Positions 14,672 to 22,612 are shown, counted from the stretch's first letter. The stretch: DNA of 35,424 nt from Desulfosporosinus sp. I2 (GCF_000960765.1 NZ_JYNH01000035.1:1-35424); one strand, 5' to 3'. Notes: generated from the sequence alone by a model not told the origin. Numbers and translations are program-made.

Positions 14672-14839
14672 CGAATTATGTTTGATGAAATATTCAGCAT
14701 CTGCAGCTTTCTGGCGTATCATTCTAAGGTAATCTAGAGCACATTCATAATTGCCTTTTTTAACATCTTCTGTGATCCGCTTCACCCGATCACAGAGGTA
14801 TTCAGTTTCCCATACCTTTTCAAACGAACTAATATCCAA
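14663..14839 (-). CDS. Small hypothetical protein (58 aa), TTG start, ends inside hammerhead core
   Basis: A TTG at 14837-14839 stands 9 nt after AAAGGA and opens a 58-residue frame rich in charged residues (KVWETEYLCDRVKRITEDV, then ALDYLRMIRQKAADAEYF). The composition is clearly protein-like. The stop TGA (14663-14665) is the UGA of the ribozyme CUGAUGA, and the last codons form the 5' strand of stem I. No family is recognised. Confidence 0.6.
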   Translation of the reverse strand: MDISSFEKVWETEYLCDRVKRITEDVKKGNYECALDYLRMIRQKAADAEYFIKHNSPA

Positions 14840-14893
14840 TTAAACCATTCCTTTCAAACCAGTTTCAGCAGCCTCGACCGTTACTCTTGTTAC

Positions 14894-15349
14894 TTATAGC
14901 TCCTCTCCTTTATCTATCAGTTCTTTAATAACGTTTATGCATTCTTCTCTGGTCTGGTTTGTCTTTCCCTCATTTTCATCTATGTATCTTTCATATACAT
15001 CCTCAAAATAATCCTCATCTTCGAGCATGTCCGCAATGTCTTCCAGGGTATAGTCATGGTTATAAAGGTAGTGAATAAAGTTGGTATAGTGCTCACTCAT
15101 GCCAAAAGCCCTCTCATACCACTCACTGGCAAGGTCACTCTCATCAGATCCATTAGTATGCCAATCAGTTAAGTCCCCAACAAAAGATGATAAAAGCTCT
15201 CCGGCACTCTTGAATCCTGCTTTGTAAGCCAGTAGTTTTAAACTGCTATACTCTTTATCAGTAAGACTGACCTTTAAACCTTTTCTTATCCTGTCTGTCT
15301 GCAAGTCCTCATTCTGCTCCTTTGCTCTAAGTAAATAGTATTCGTTCAT
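14894..15349 (-). CDS. Hypothetical protein (151 aa), mobile-element type
   Basis: The protein is acidic. A short positively charged start is followed by SLTDKEYSSLKLLAYKAGFKSAGELLSSFVGDLTDWH, then very acidic helices (LEDIADMLEDEDYFEDVYERY). I recall similar proteins from clostridial mobile elements but cannot name a family. AAGGAG is 8 nt before the ATG. Confidence 0.65.
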   Translation of the reverse strand: MNEYYLLRAKEQNEDLQTDRIRKGLKVSLTDKEYSSLKLLAYKAGFKSAGELLSSFVGDLTDWHTNGSDESDLASEWYERAFGMSEHYTNFIHYLYNHDYTLEDIADMLEDEDYFEDVYERYIDENEGKTNQTREECINVIKELIDKGEEL

Positions 15350-15419
15350 GCTTTTTTCTCCTTCCGAACTTATTCCCAGCAGAGCCAGCCGAGGATCTCT
15401 TTAGTACGTTCCTGTCTGA

Positions 15420-15710
15420 TCAGGAAGCAGCCTTTAAATCTTTTATAAGGTTATCTGGTTTCACTACCGCTTCAAGCGAAATATAGCCCTTTGAAAGTGA
15501 TATGGGTATTGATATTCCATAATAAAAATTCAGATTGCCATATTCGGCGACTTTGAAATCATCGATTGGGGCAATCATTGTGAGTCCATGATCATACCTA
15601 AATAAGAACGGATATCCGAGAGCTTTAATCGTTTCCTCTATACACTTGATGATGGAATTGTCCTTAATTGGTTTTCTTGTTTGAGGTCTAACCTTACTCA
15701 TAACAGCCAT
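15420..15710 (-). CDS. Hypothetical protein (96 aa)
   Basis: This small basic-then-neutral protein has alternating beta-like segments (FLFRYDHGLTMIAPI, NLNFYYGISIPISL). It is not recognised. GAGGAGG is only 3-5 nt before the first ATG and 12 nt before the second Met (MSKVRPQ), so the start is uncertain by three codons. Confidence 0.55.
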   Translation of the reverse strand: MAVMSKVRPQTRKPIKDNSIIKCIEETIKALGYPFLFRYDHGLTMIAPIDDFKVAEYGNLNFYYGISIPISLSKGYISLEAVVKPDNLIKDLKAAS

Positions 15711-16038
15711 TCCCCTCCTCGTGAAATATCCTTCACCTTTCTTTAAACAACCTTTTATTTAGTGCTTGGGTTTGGTGCATCGAAATCCTCTCATTGTTTT
15801 TATCTTTTAAGAGCTGATTACCAAAATATTAGCAAACAGGTCAATTGTTGCATAAGGATGGGGGTGGGGTACGGTTCTAACTAAGACCCTTATATTCAGT
15901 TCTTTTTCATCCTGACCCCTCCATTCTCTTTTCTGCCTCATAAAAAGATAGGAAGTATACCTGTTTGATGGTAAAATATTACTGAATATGATTAATCTCA
16001 AAGTTAAATGTAGTTAAGGGCTAAGTATTCAACATTAT
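15711..16038 (-). other. 328-nt gap with weak ORFs
   Basis: On the minus strand a 44-codon frame (15807-15941, starting MRQKREWRGQDEKEL) has no ribosome binding site. A 15-codon ORF preceded by AGAGG lies just before the 96-aa gene and could be a leader peptide. Nothing else is recognised. Confidence 0.25.
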
Positions 16039-16185
16039 CTACTTCTGAATTTCTTTAGGACTAACAAAGATTTTTAACTCAACAAGCTTTTTACACCGCT
16101 TACAGATAATGCTTAAGATTATTGAACCTTTAAGTTCATATTCTCCCAGGAGTTTGCCGCACGAGGGACATCGTATTTGATTCAT
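16039..16185 (-). CDS. Com-like zinc finger protein
   Basis: The protein has 48 residues from the ATG at 16185, which has GGAGG 8 nt upstream; upstream extension is rejected. It has two Cys pairs, RCPSCGKLL and ICKRCKKLV, spaced as in phage Mu Com-type translational regulators, with the IRCPSCGKLLGE start typical of that group. It overlaps the end of the excisionase-like gene by 50 nt in another frame, so translation is probably linked. Confidence 0.65.
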   Translation of the reverse strand: MNQIRCPSCGKLLGEYELKGSIILSIICKRCKKLVELKIFVSPKEIQK

Positions 16186-16429
16186 CCTGCCATCCTCCAT
16201 CCATCGGCTTGTGTATATCTTCACCCATCCATTGCCGTAGAGCATCACGAGATATTTTGATGATCCTTCCAAATCGCCTAGCAGGAAAATCCTTAGTTCG
16301 AGACAGATCATAAATCTGTTGAGTTCCTACATCAACTAATTCAGCTACTTGCTCTACTGAAAGAACTAAGGGCAAGCCTTCCCATCTTATTTCAATTGTA
16401 GATTGTGGTTTGATTGGAATGTTATCCAT
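16136..16429 (-). CDS. Excisionase/MerR-like helix-turn-helix protein
   Basis: The protein has 97 residues from the ATG at 16429 (AAAGGAG 7 nt upstream). Residues about 21-70 form a winged helix-turn-helix of the excisionase family: VLSVEQVAELVDVGTQQIYDL, then FPARRFGRIIKISRDALRQWM. Such proteins bind att regions and direct the integrase toward excision. The C-terminal tail is in the overlap with the Com-like gene. The gene is about 4 kb from the integrase, on the opposite strand. Confidence 0.75.
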   Translation of the reverse strand: MDNIPIKPQSTIEIRWEGLPLVLSVEQVAELVDVGTQQIYDLSRTKDFPARRFGRIIKISRDALRQWMGEDIHKPMDGGWQDESNTMSLVRQTPGRI

Positions 16430-16572
16430 GGAAATTCTCCTTTCTAAGAAAACCATTCTTCAATATGGAAAAAAACATCCCCATATAATTTAGAAATTGC
16501 ATTTATTTCTCACGCTAAATATCTTGTCGCACCAAGGTTTACGTTTGATCTCCGACTCTTTTTTTTCTTTTT

Positions 16573-16728
16573 TCATAAAATCGCTGCACTGTATGGCTTT
16601 TCGTACCCATCAGTCTCGTAATTCAATTGTTTTATTTCGATATCTGCTCGAGACAAAAAATTATTTACATTCTTCTCCAGAATTTCAACCAATTCGGCAG
16701 ATTGGGTCTTTATCCGAGTATTTGACAT
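16573..16728 (-). CDS. Small hypothetical protein (51 aa)
   Basis: The start at 16728 (MSNTRIKTQ) has a perfect AAAGGAG site 5 nt upstream, which rules out the longer frame to 16785. It is a helical, charged protein with no recognised domain. It is the second gene of the leftward unit that begins with the Xre regulator. Confidence 0.55.
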   Translation of the reverse strand: MSNTRIKTQSAELVEILEKNVNNFLSRADIEIKQLNYETDGYEKPYSAAIL

Positions 16729-16756
16729 AGCAACTCCTTTCTTAAGCAGTTTCAGT

Positions 16757-16975
16757 TTAAATAATGTGCATTTCATGAGAATCACTAATTAAAAAAATTG
16801 TATTTATTGAACCGTCTACCACTTTGGCTATTTTGAGCGCTAACTCAACAGGAACATTCTTGATTTTTCCACGTTCAATTTTGTTATAAACAGTACGATC
16901 AACACCAACTCTTTCAGCAACCTGTTCCTGTGTTAAATGGGCCTTTTTTCTCGCACTGTAAAGTGCTGTTCTCAA
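16757..16975 (-). CDS. Xre/Cro-family regulator, TTG start
   Basis: The 72-residue protein is almost entirely one helix-turn-helix: ARKKAHLTQEQVAERVGVDRTVYNKIERG at about residues 8-36. The longer frame crosses the operator palindrome and is not credible. The TTG at 16975 has AAGGAAGTGAGG upstream. It is divergent from the ImmR-like gene, as in Cro/CI switches. Confidence 0.75.
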   Translation of the reverse strand: MRTALYSARKKAHLTQEQVAERVGVDRTVYNKIERGKIKNVPVELALKIAKVVDGSINTIFLISDSHEMHII

Positions 16976-16999
16976 ATCTTTTACCTCACTTCCTTCTTG

Positions 17000-17042
17000 C
17001 TGTGCACCATATACACATATTATATGTGTATATGGTGCACAG
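17000..17042. promoter_or_regulatory. 43-bp perfect palindrome, operator candidate
   Basis: Arms of 21 bp (17000-17020 and 17022-17042) around a single central T are fully complementary, with the inner part ATACACATAT/ATATGTGTAT. It lies between the start codons of the two divergent HTH genes, 25 nt from one and 95 nt from the other. No T-tract follows. Confidence 0.75.
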
Positions 17043-17064
17043 GTCAATATATTTATCTGCTGGT

Positions 17065-17083
17065 ATTCGCTATTTTTGCGAAT
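17065..17083. promoter_or_regulatory. Second inverted repeat in the divergent control region
   Basis: ATTCGC, 7-nt spacer, GCGAAT. It is flanked by imperfect copies of TGGTATTC/TGATATTC, which may be further regulator sites. Confidence 0.4.
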
Positions 17084-17136
17084 TTGTTGATATTCAGCAC
17101 AAATAAAGCTATTCTTAGCACTAAGGAGTGTGAAGC

Positions 17137-17514
17137 ATGGGCACATTAGGAGACCGTTTAAAAAAGCTAAGACAAGAAAGAACGGATAAACCACGACAGG
17201 AAGACGTTGCTGTAGCTACAGGCTATTCAAGAGCTACGTACGCTAACTGGGAAATCGGCCGCGGAGAACCAGATCACAATGCTTTACGAGCCTTGTCCAA
17301 GTATTTTAACTGCACAACTGATTATCTCCTTGGGCTATCCGATCAACATAGGCCATCTCCCCCGAAAAACAATGAAAAAGATGAAGAAATCGAATTGAAT
17401 TTTAGAATTGCTGCCAATAATGAAGATGGATATGGTCAAGAGCCATCGCCTGAACTTAAACGATTCGTTCAGGAAATCATTAAAGAAGAATTATATAAAG
17501 TTAGAAAAAAATGA
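17137..17514 (+). CDS. ImmR-like Xre repressor
   Basis: The 125-residue protein has a helix-turn-helix at about residues 8-62 (LKKLRQER, QEDVAVATGYSRATYANWEIGRGEPD, LSKYFNCTTDYLLGLSD), the usual Cro/CI form. An acidic linker and a helical tail follow. ImmR-type repressors hold integrative elements silent. Together with the ImmA-like gene downstream this is the standard repressor/antirepressor-peptidase pair. AAGGAG precedes the ATG by 8 nt. Confidence 0.85.
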   Translation: MGTLGDRLKKLRQERTDKPRQEDVAVATGYSRATYANWEIGRGEPDHNALRALSKYFNCTTDYLLGLSDQHRPSPPKNNEKDEEIELNFRIAANNEDGYGQEPSPELKRFVQEIIKEELYKVRKK

Positions 17515-17551
17515 AACTACCACCCATACGGGAAGGTAGTTTCATTTTTTT
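17511..17551 (+). terminator. Intrinsic terminator after the ImmR-like gene
   Basis: The stem ATGAAACTACC/GGTAGTTTCAT has a 13-nt loop and is followed by TTTTTT; it overlaps the stop codon. Confidence 0.85.
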
Positions 17552-17593
17552 ACATTCGACATATATAGATATACTGTGACAGAAGGTGACATC

Positions 17594-18040
17594 ATGAAGA
17601 AGCTTTGGGATATTGTAATTAAAGAAAGAATAGAGATACGTTATAAAGACTTTTCCTCGTTACCAGAGAATATCAATGGACTTTATATTTACGACCAAAG
17701 GCTAGGACCATTGATTATCCTTGATAAAGATCTCCATCACTCGTATAGGTTGCACAAGTGTGTATTAGCTGAAGAGATAGGACATTTTTACACTGCAGCA
17801 CGCACTAATCTATTAACAGTCCACACTTCTGCCAATCTCCAGACCATGGAGGCCCAAGATGAGCGGAAAGCCGCTCAATGGGCCACAGACTTCTTAATAC
17901 CTGACAGTGAACTTGTAAATGCCCTGGAATCAGGCTGTCGAAGTTGCTTTGAATTGGCCGAATACTTTAACGTTACCGAATGGTTTATGTATCGCAAGTT
18001 AGGACTGCTAAAAATGTGTTTCCTTAATCATATGCATTGA
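17594..18040 (+). CDS. ImmA/IrrE-family metallopeptidase
   Basis: The protein has 148 residues from the ATG at 17594 (AGAAGG upstream). The zinc site reads LAEEIGHF; the usual first His of HExxH is Glu here, a variant that I recall in other ImmA relatives of phage-like loci (not checked). The later E in AAQWATDFLIP fits the third ligand region. ImmA cleaves the ImmR repressor after DNA damage and so releases the element. The gene follows the terminator of the repressor gene. Confidence 0.8.
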   Translation: MKKLWDIVIKERIEIRYKDFSSLPENINGLYIYDQRLGPLIILDKDLHHSYRLHKCVLAEEIGHFYTAARTNLLTVHTSANLQTMEAQDERKAAQWATDFLIPDSELVNALESGCRSCFELAEYFNVTEWFMYRKLGLLKMCFLNHMH

Positions 18041-18066
18041 GAGCAGAACATTAGGAGGTGCTAATT

Positions 18067-19218
18067 ATGGCCAAAAAGATTGATATCCCCTGGGTGATTC
18101 AAGATCAAACAATAATAAAACATCAATTGCTAGAAAAATATATTGGTCCTTGGATGAACATCTTATATCAACAGCAGGCAAGAATGAAAATTAAGCAGCA
18201 TCTTATGTATGTAGATGGTTTTTCCGGTCCAGGATATTACTGGAGTAATGAACAAAGAAACACTACTTGCATCGGTTCTCCTTTAATGGTAGCTTCTAAA
18301 GCCAATTTTTATATTGGACAGAATCCCAACCGTAAATTCGATATATTATGTATTGATAAAGAAGCTCAATGCGTTAATCTATTGGCTGCAAAATTAGCGG
18401 AAAAAAACATTTATAAACAAGACTGGAAAGTCGTCCAAACTCAATTTGAAAGCGAAATTAATAACCTATTAGATAATATTGAATCTAGCCGCACAAAGCT
18501 GCCCATCTTCTTTTTTATTGATCCATTTGGATATTCGGATTTTTCAATGAATACGATAAAACGAATCCTACAGCAACCATTAGTCGAATTATTTATAAAT
18601 TTTATGGTTTACGATATTGTAAGACACTGTGAGAATGCACAATTCTACAAAAACATGGAACAGTTATTTGGAAATACAAAATTTAAAGAATTTAACTATG
18701 GATCGCCCGAACAAAAGCAAGCTTATCTAATAAACTTATATTGTGAAAATCTGAGGTCTATAGGGGGGGCCAAATACGTTATGCCATTTAGAGTGAATAC
18801 TCCCAATATGGGAACCCGCCCACGATTTTATTTAGTACATGCATCGAACAATTATAAAGCTCTAACACTCATGAAAGACAATATGTCTAAAGTTAGTGAG
18901 AGCCCCTATGGATTCGAGGCCATCGGAATTGCCTCTGGGCAAATGAGCCTCTTTGAAGACCCCCAGAAATTGGAGTTAATTAAGCGTATTCTTGAATTTT
19001 GTGAAAAAAGAAGTCAAAGACCTTTTGAATATGATAAGATTGAAGAATGGGCCTATGTAAATACTAATGGGGTATCTCGAACAATAAAAGAATCATTATT
19101 AGTTCTTGAAAAGGAAAACGTAATTATTATCGATCGATTACCTAAGCAACGAAAAAATACGGTAACAAGTGGAGCTCTTATAAATATAACAGGAATAGCA
19201 TTAGAACACTTGTTCTAG
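18067..19218 (+). CDS. tcmP: Three-Cys-motif partner protein TcmP
   Basis: The 383-residue protein starts at the ATG at 18067 behind AGGAGGTG. Typical TcmP features are the early HQLLEKYIGPWMNIL, YVDGFSGPGYY, LCIDKEAQCVNLL (a nucleotide or SAM-binding-like strand), FFFIDPFGYSDFSM, and a C-terminal winged-helix-like part. TcmP is always found beside a gene for a protein with three Cys (DUF5131), as here. Its biochemical role is unknown; the DGFSG and DPFG motifs look methyltransferase-like (inference). Confidence 0.88.
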   Translation: MAKKIDIPWVIQDQTIIKHQLLEKYIGPWMNILYQQQARMKIKQHLMYVDGFSGPGYYWSNEQRNTTCIGSPLMVASKANFYIGQNPNRKFDILCIDKEAQCVNLLAAKLAEKNIYKQDWKVVQTQFESEINNLLDNIESSRTKLPIFFFIDPFGYSDFSMNTIKRILQQPLVELFINFMVYDIVRHCENAQFYKNMEQLFGNTKFKEFNYGSPEQKQAYLINLYCENLRSIGGAKYVMPFRVNTPNMGTRPRFYLVHASNNYKALTLMKDNMSKVSESPYGFEAIGIASGQMSLFEDPQKLELIKRILEFCEKRSQRPFEYDKIEEWAYVNTNGVSRTIKESLLVLEKENVIIIDRLPKQRKNTVTSGALINITGIALEHLF

Positions 19219-19260
19219 TCTGTTAATTGTATTATAATCTAACCGAAGGGAGGAATTTGT

Positions 19261-19995
19261 ATGGCTGCAATTACATCCATTGAATGGACAGAAGCATCAT
19301 GGAATCCAGCTACAGGGTGCACTAAGGTTTCCGCTGGATGCAAAAATTGTTACGCTTGTACGATGGCAAAACGGCTATTGGCAATGCAGAATCCTCGATA
19401 TGCAAATGGCTTTAATGTCACTCTGCATAGTGATTTACTTGATCTTCCGCTCAAGTGGAAAAAACCGAGAAAAATTTTTGTGAATTCAATGTCAGACCTT
19501 TTTCATGAGAGCATTCCGACTGAGTTTATCGAAAAAGTATTTTTTACTATGCAGCAGGCTTCATGGCATACGTTTCAAATCTTAACCAAACGCGCCGAAC
19601 GCTTAGCTGAACTTTCCCCCTCTCTAAAGTGGCCAAGTAATGTGTGGCAAGGTGTTACCGTAGAAAACGATGATGTAACCTATAGAATTGACTTTCTTAG
19701 AGAGACTGGTGCTAAAATAAAATTTTTATCATGTGAACCTTTAATCGGACCATTAGATAATCTGGACTTAACGAATATTGATTGGGTTATTGTAGGTGGA
19801 GAATCGGGCCCTAAAGCACGTCCTGTCGAAGAGGAATGGATTAAAAGTATTCGTGACCAGTGCCAAACTTCTAATACAGCCTTTTTCTTTAAACAATGGG
19901 GTGGAGTCCAAAAATATAAAACAGGCCGTCTTCTAGAAGGACGGCTATGGGATGAATATCCCCGCTCTGCTTTACAATATAATTTTGCAAAATAA
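19261..19995 (+). CDS. DUF5131 (Gp37/Gp68-type) three-Cys protein
   Basis: The 244-residue protein has the N-terminal motif CTKVSAGCKNCYA (C-x7-C-x2-C), as in radical-SAM-like iron-sulfur proteins but with different spacing. The conserved strings IEWTEASWNPATGC, VNSMSDLFHESIP, WQGVTVEN, LSCEPLIGPL, VIVGGESGPKARP and FFKQWGG are all present. The family is partner to TcmP and common on phages and mobile elements. GGGAGG is 7 nt before the ATG; the gap to tcmP is 42 nt, so they form one unit. Confidence 0.9.
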   Translation: MAAITSIEWTEASWNPATGCTKVSAGCKNCYACTMAKRLLAMQNPRYANGFNVTLHSDLLDLPLKWKKPRKIFVNSMSDLFHESIPTEFIEKVFFTMQQASWHTFQILTKRAERLAELSPSLKWPSNVWQGVTVENDDVTYRIDFLRETGAKIKFLSCEPLIGPLDNLDLTNIDWVIVGGESGPKARPVEEEWIKSIRDQCQTSNTAFFFKQWGGVQKYKTGRLLEGRLWDEYPRSALQYNFAK

Positions 19996-20072
19996 TTAAA
20001 ATATGCCAGTGGACCTGTTGCCGAGACCGGCCTGAGACCCAGAGCATCAAAAAATTTTCAGAGGGCCTAGCG

Positions 20073-20105
20073 CTCCGTACCTTTTCCTAAGGAAAAAGTA
20101 CGGAG
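20073..20105 (+). terminator. Strong hairpin between DUF5131 gene and integrase
   Basis: CTCCGTAC plus TTTTCC pairs with GGAAAA plus GTACGGAG, with one mismatch and loop TAA. The following TATTTCTATAT is a weak U-tract, so this may be a terminator or a structure limiting integrase expression. Confidence 0.5.
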
Positions 20106-20141
20106 TATTTCTATATAGAGCCCCAAAATGGAGATGTTCAT

Positions 20142-21380
20142 ATGACCGAAGAGACTGCTAAAAAGAAAAAACCGAAAAAGAAAGTAGGGAAGCGGGCCAA
20201 TAATGAAGGAACAAGAATTAGTGAGCGTGCCGATGGGCGTTGGGAAACAAAGGTTACTACCGGATATCATCCTTTGACCGGTAAACCTAAGCGAAAATCC
20301 TTATATGGCAAGTCACAATCGGATGTAGAAGAAAAACTTGTAGAGTTTAAATATAAACTAAGAACCGGTCAATATGTAGAACCGGAAAAAGAAACCTTTG
20401 GAGACTGGCTCCTACAATGGCTATATGTTTATAAGAAACCAATGCCCAATAAAATTCGTATTGAAACATATTCAGACTATGTAGACTTAGCTAAGAAGCA
20501 TATAATTCCTTTACTAGGGCATTATCTCTTAACTAAAGTACAATCTATTACCTTGCAGGAGTTCTTTAATTACAAGGCCGAATCTGGGCGTCTTGACGGA
20601 AAAGAGGGCGGCCTTTCAACTCGACGCTTGCATATGATGTATCAGTTGATTAACGGCGCTCTAACTAAGGCCAAAAAACTTAGAAAGATCCCGTCGAACC
20701 CTGCAGAAGATGTCGAGTTGCCCAGCATCGTATACAAAGAGTTTGATACCTACTCCCCCGAAGAAGTGGATTGTTATTTAGCAGCTCTAAAAGAAGACCG
20801 GCTCTATGCTGTTTTTCTTCTAGAATTAACGACTGGGTTAAGGAAAGGAGAACTCTTAGGGATTCCTGATCATTGTTTTGACCCCAATAAAGGGGAAGTT
20901 TATATCATCCAAACTATTAAGCGCAAAAAGTTAGAAGGGGAGGAAAAATCAAAACTTATTTTCTCTCAACCGAAGTCGAAAAAGAGCAAACGAATTATTC
21001 CTCTATTGCCCAAAGTCATTAAAGAAATTAAGCGCTTCCAATCTTTAAAACGTCAAGAAAAAATCCTTTTTGGTCCTGACTATACAGACAGCGGTCTGTT
21101 ATTTACAACACCTTATGGAACACCCATTGAGCCGCGGAATCTAAATAGAAAACATGCTGCAATTACCAAAACAGCCGGAATCAAACTCCTAAGGGTTCAT
21201 GATTTGCGGCATACGGTGGCAACCTTGCTTTTAGATGATGGTGAAAACCCAGTTAATGTGAGCGACCTCCTTGGACATGCCAAAACCAGTACCACATTAG
21301 ATATTTACGGTCATAGTACTCCAGAAGGCAAAATCCGGGCTGTCTCTCGATTTAGCAATTTAATTAAGGCAATAAAATGA
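20142..21380 (+). CDS. int: Tyrosine recombinase (integrase)
   Basis: The 412-residue protein begins with a lysine-rich tail and an AP2-like arm-binding domain (RISERADGRWETKVTTGYHPLTGKPKRKS, about residues 25-53). A core-binding SAM-like domain follows at about residues 80-190. The catalytic domain has R in LTTGLRKGELLG, HDLRHT (H and R), LLGHAKTSTT (H) and the nucleophile Tyr in LDIYGH. It is directed at the tRNA-Gly gene 135 bp downstream, so it integrates the element there. Confidence 0.96.
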   Translation: MTEETAKKKKPKKKVGKRANNEGTRISERADGRWETKVTTGYHPLTGKPKRKSLYGKSQSDVEEKLVEFKYKLRTGQYVEPEKETFGDWLLQWLYVYKKPMPNKIRIETYSDYVDLAKKHIIPLLGHYLLTKVQSITLQEFFNYKAESGRLDGKEGGLSTRRLHMMYQLINGALTKAKKLRKIPSNPAEDVELPSIVYKEFDTYSPEEVDCYLAALKEDRLYAVFLLELTTGLRKGELLGIPDHCFDPNKGEVYIIQTIKRKKLEGEEKSKLIFSQPKSKKSKRIIPLLPKVIKEIKRFQSLKRQEKILFGPDYTDSGLLFTTPYGTPIEPRNLNRKHAAITKTAGIKLLRVHDLRHTVATLLLDDGENPVNVSDLLGHAKTSTTLDIYGHSTPEGKIRAVSRFSNLIKAIK

Positions 21381-21406
21381 ACCGGAGAAATCCGGTTTTT
21401 CTTTTT
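21381..21406 (+). terminator. Integrase terminator
   Basis: ACCGGA, loop GAAA, TCCGGT, then TTTTCTTTTT, starting at the integrase stop codon. Confidence 0.85.
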
Positions 21407-21414
21407 AAAAGCTA

Positions 21415-21447
21415 GTTGTCGTCAAGTTGTCGTCAAGTTGTCGTCAA
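21415..21447. repeat. Three tandem 11-bp repeats, integrase arm-site candidates
   Basis: GTTGTCGTCAA occurs three times without a gap (21415, 21426, 21437). Short direct repeats between int and the att tRNA are typical arm sites bound by the integrase N-terminal domain. Confidence 0.65.
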
Positions 21448-21481
21448 AGCTATTATCTACACTTCCATACAACATAAAAAA

Positions 21482-21503
21482 GCACTGCAATCCCTTGCAG
21501 TGC
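21482..21503 (-). terminator. Terminator for tRNA-Gly
   Basis: The stem GCACTGCAA/TTGCAGTGC has loop GGGA on the minus strand and is followed by TTTTTT. It lies 12 nt after the tRNA. Confidence 0.8.
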
Positions 21504-21515
21504 CTACATTTCTTA

Positions 21516-21590
21516 TGGAGCGGACGACGAGATTCGAACTCGCGATCCTCGGCTTGGGAAGCCAATGCTCTACCGCTGAGCCACGTCCGC
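21516..21590 (-). tRNA. tRNA-Gly(CCC), attachment site of the element
   Basis: The cloverleaf is complete: acceptor GCGGACG/CGTCCGC, anticodon loop TTCCCAA (CCC), T arm with GTTCGAAT, and encoded CCA. Its 3' end faces the integrase, so the att core is probably in the 3' half. The left copy of the att core lies outside the window. Confidence 0.93.
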
Positions 21591-21697
21591 AGGATATCGA
21601 TAAAGGGTTTTACTGTCTAAGCCTCGCTAGACTATCAGACTTCCTTTTCCCAACAAAGAGAATTATAAGCGCAAAGATCAAATATGTCAATCTCCAT

Positions 21698-22390
21698 TTA
21701 AGGAGCCCGATAGGCGTCCGCCCAATTTGCTAAATCTCCACGGAAGTTAGTGCTTAAAGTAAGGATCTTGCAATAGGGTTGATCCTTAAAGTGTTCCATA
21801 TAAGGAACGAACCCACTTTTTGAAACTGGAATGTCAATTTGCCCTGAATGTCCTATGCAAATGATTTTACAGGAATCATGGACGCGTGTTAAAATCTTTC
21901 TTAACTCTTGAACAGAAAAGTTCTGACATTCATCGATAATAATCGTCATGTCCTTAAGATTGGTTCCTCTTAGGAAGACTGGACTCTTAGGGTAACACCA
22001 AACTCCATCCATGGCCCGTTTTATACTTACTTTTCTGCGCATTGCCTCATTAGCCAATGTTTCTTCATTATAAATGCACTGAGTAGGATTCTCATTAATC
22101 TCTAAGAGAGCATCTACCAGTGGTTGATAATAAATACTTTCTTTTTCAGACTGAGTTCCGGGTCTGAATCCCATGGAAGATTCTTGGACGGGATTAAAAA
22201 TATAGGTTAAAGGTTTCTTAATAATTTTAGCGCAAGCAACTGCAAGAGTGGTCTTTCCAGTACCCGCTTTAGCGTTTACCATTACTAACTGTTTATCAAA
22301 AATAGCGTCAACATATTCACGTTGTTCGACGGTCAATCTTGGCTCAAAACCAAACAATAAGTTATTCTCAGGTAGTGGCATAGTACTCAC
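21698..22390 (-). CDS. PhoH-like ATPase
   Basis: The 230-residue protein has Walker A NAKAGTGKTTLA at about residue 38 and Walker B TIIIDECQNFS, then the TNFRGDLANW end seen in short PhoH-family ATPases. PhoH proteins are nucleotide-binding and RNA-associated, and this short form is poorly studied. The start is GTG (22390) or the ATG three codons on (22381), which has AGGTG upstream. It lies in the chromosome just outside the element. Confidence 0.8.
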   Translation of the reverse strand: MSTMPLPENNLLFGFEPRLTVEQREYVDAIFDKQLVMVNAKAGTGKTTLAVACAKIIKKPLTYIFNPVQESSMGFRPGTQSEKESIYYQPLVDALLEINENPTQCIYNEETLANEAMRRKVSIKRAMDGVWCYPKSPVFLRGTNLKDMTIIIDECQNFSVQELRKILTRVHDSCKIICIGHSGQIDIPVSKSGFVPYMEHFKDQPYCKILTLSTNFRGDLANWADAYRAP

Positions 22391-22612
22391 CTAATCCTTA
22401 TCGTGTTTATTCTGCTCTAGATACTGTCAGTATATGATCAATAATCTTATGCTCTTATTATTTCTCCTAAATCGATTTACATTCTCCCATTCCAAGACCT
22501 TCAACTACAACAAAAAAAGTCCTGATTTTTCCACAAAGGAAATTAACAGAACCGATTTTATATTAATTTAATCCTACCTACTATTAAGAAGCACAGATTG
22601 AGTAACAAAAAG
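22391..22612. other. Gap between PhoH gene and tRNA-Phe
   Basis: AT-rich, no ORF or clear hairpin seen. It probably holds the phoH promoter. Confidence 0.4.

Noticed and set aside
15807-16001. 64-codon minus-strand ORF
   Set aside because: There is no ribosome binding site at any start and no recognisable family; only mentioned in the gap entry.
16976-17194. Longer frame of the minus-strand Xre regulator
   Set aside because: It runs through the palindrome and overlaps the divergent gene; the TTG at 16975 with a ribosome binding site is the better start.
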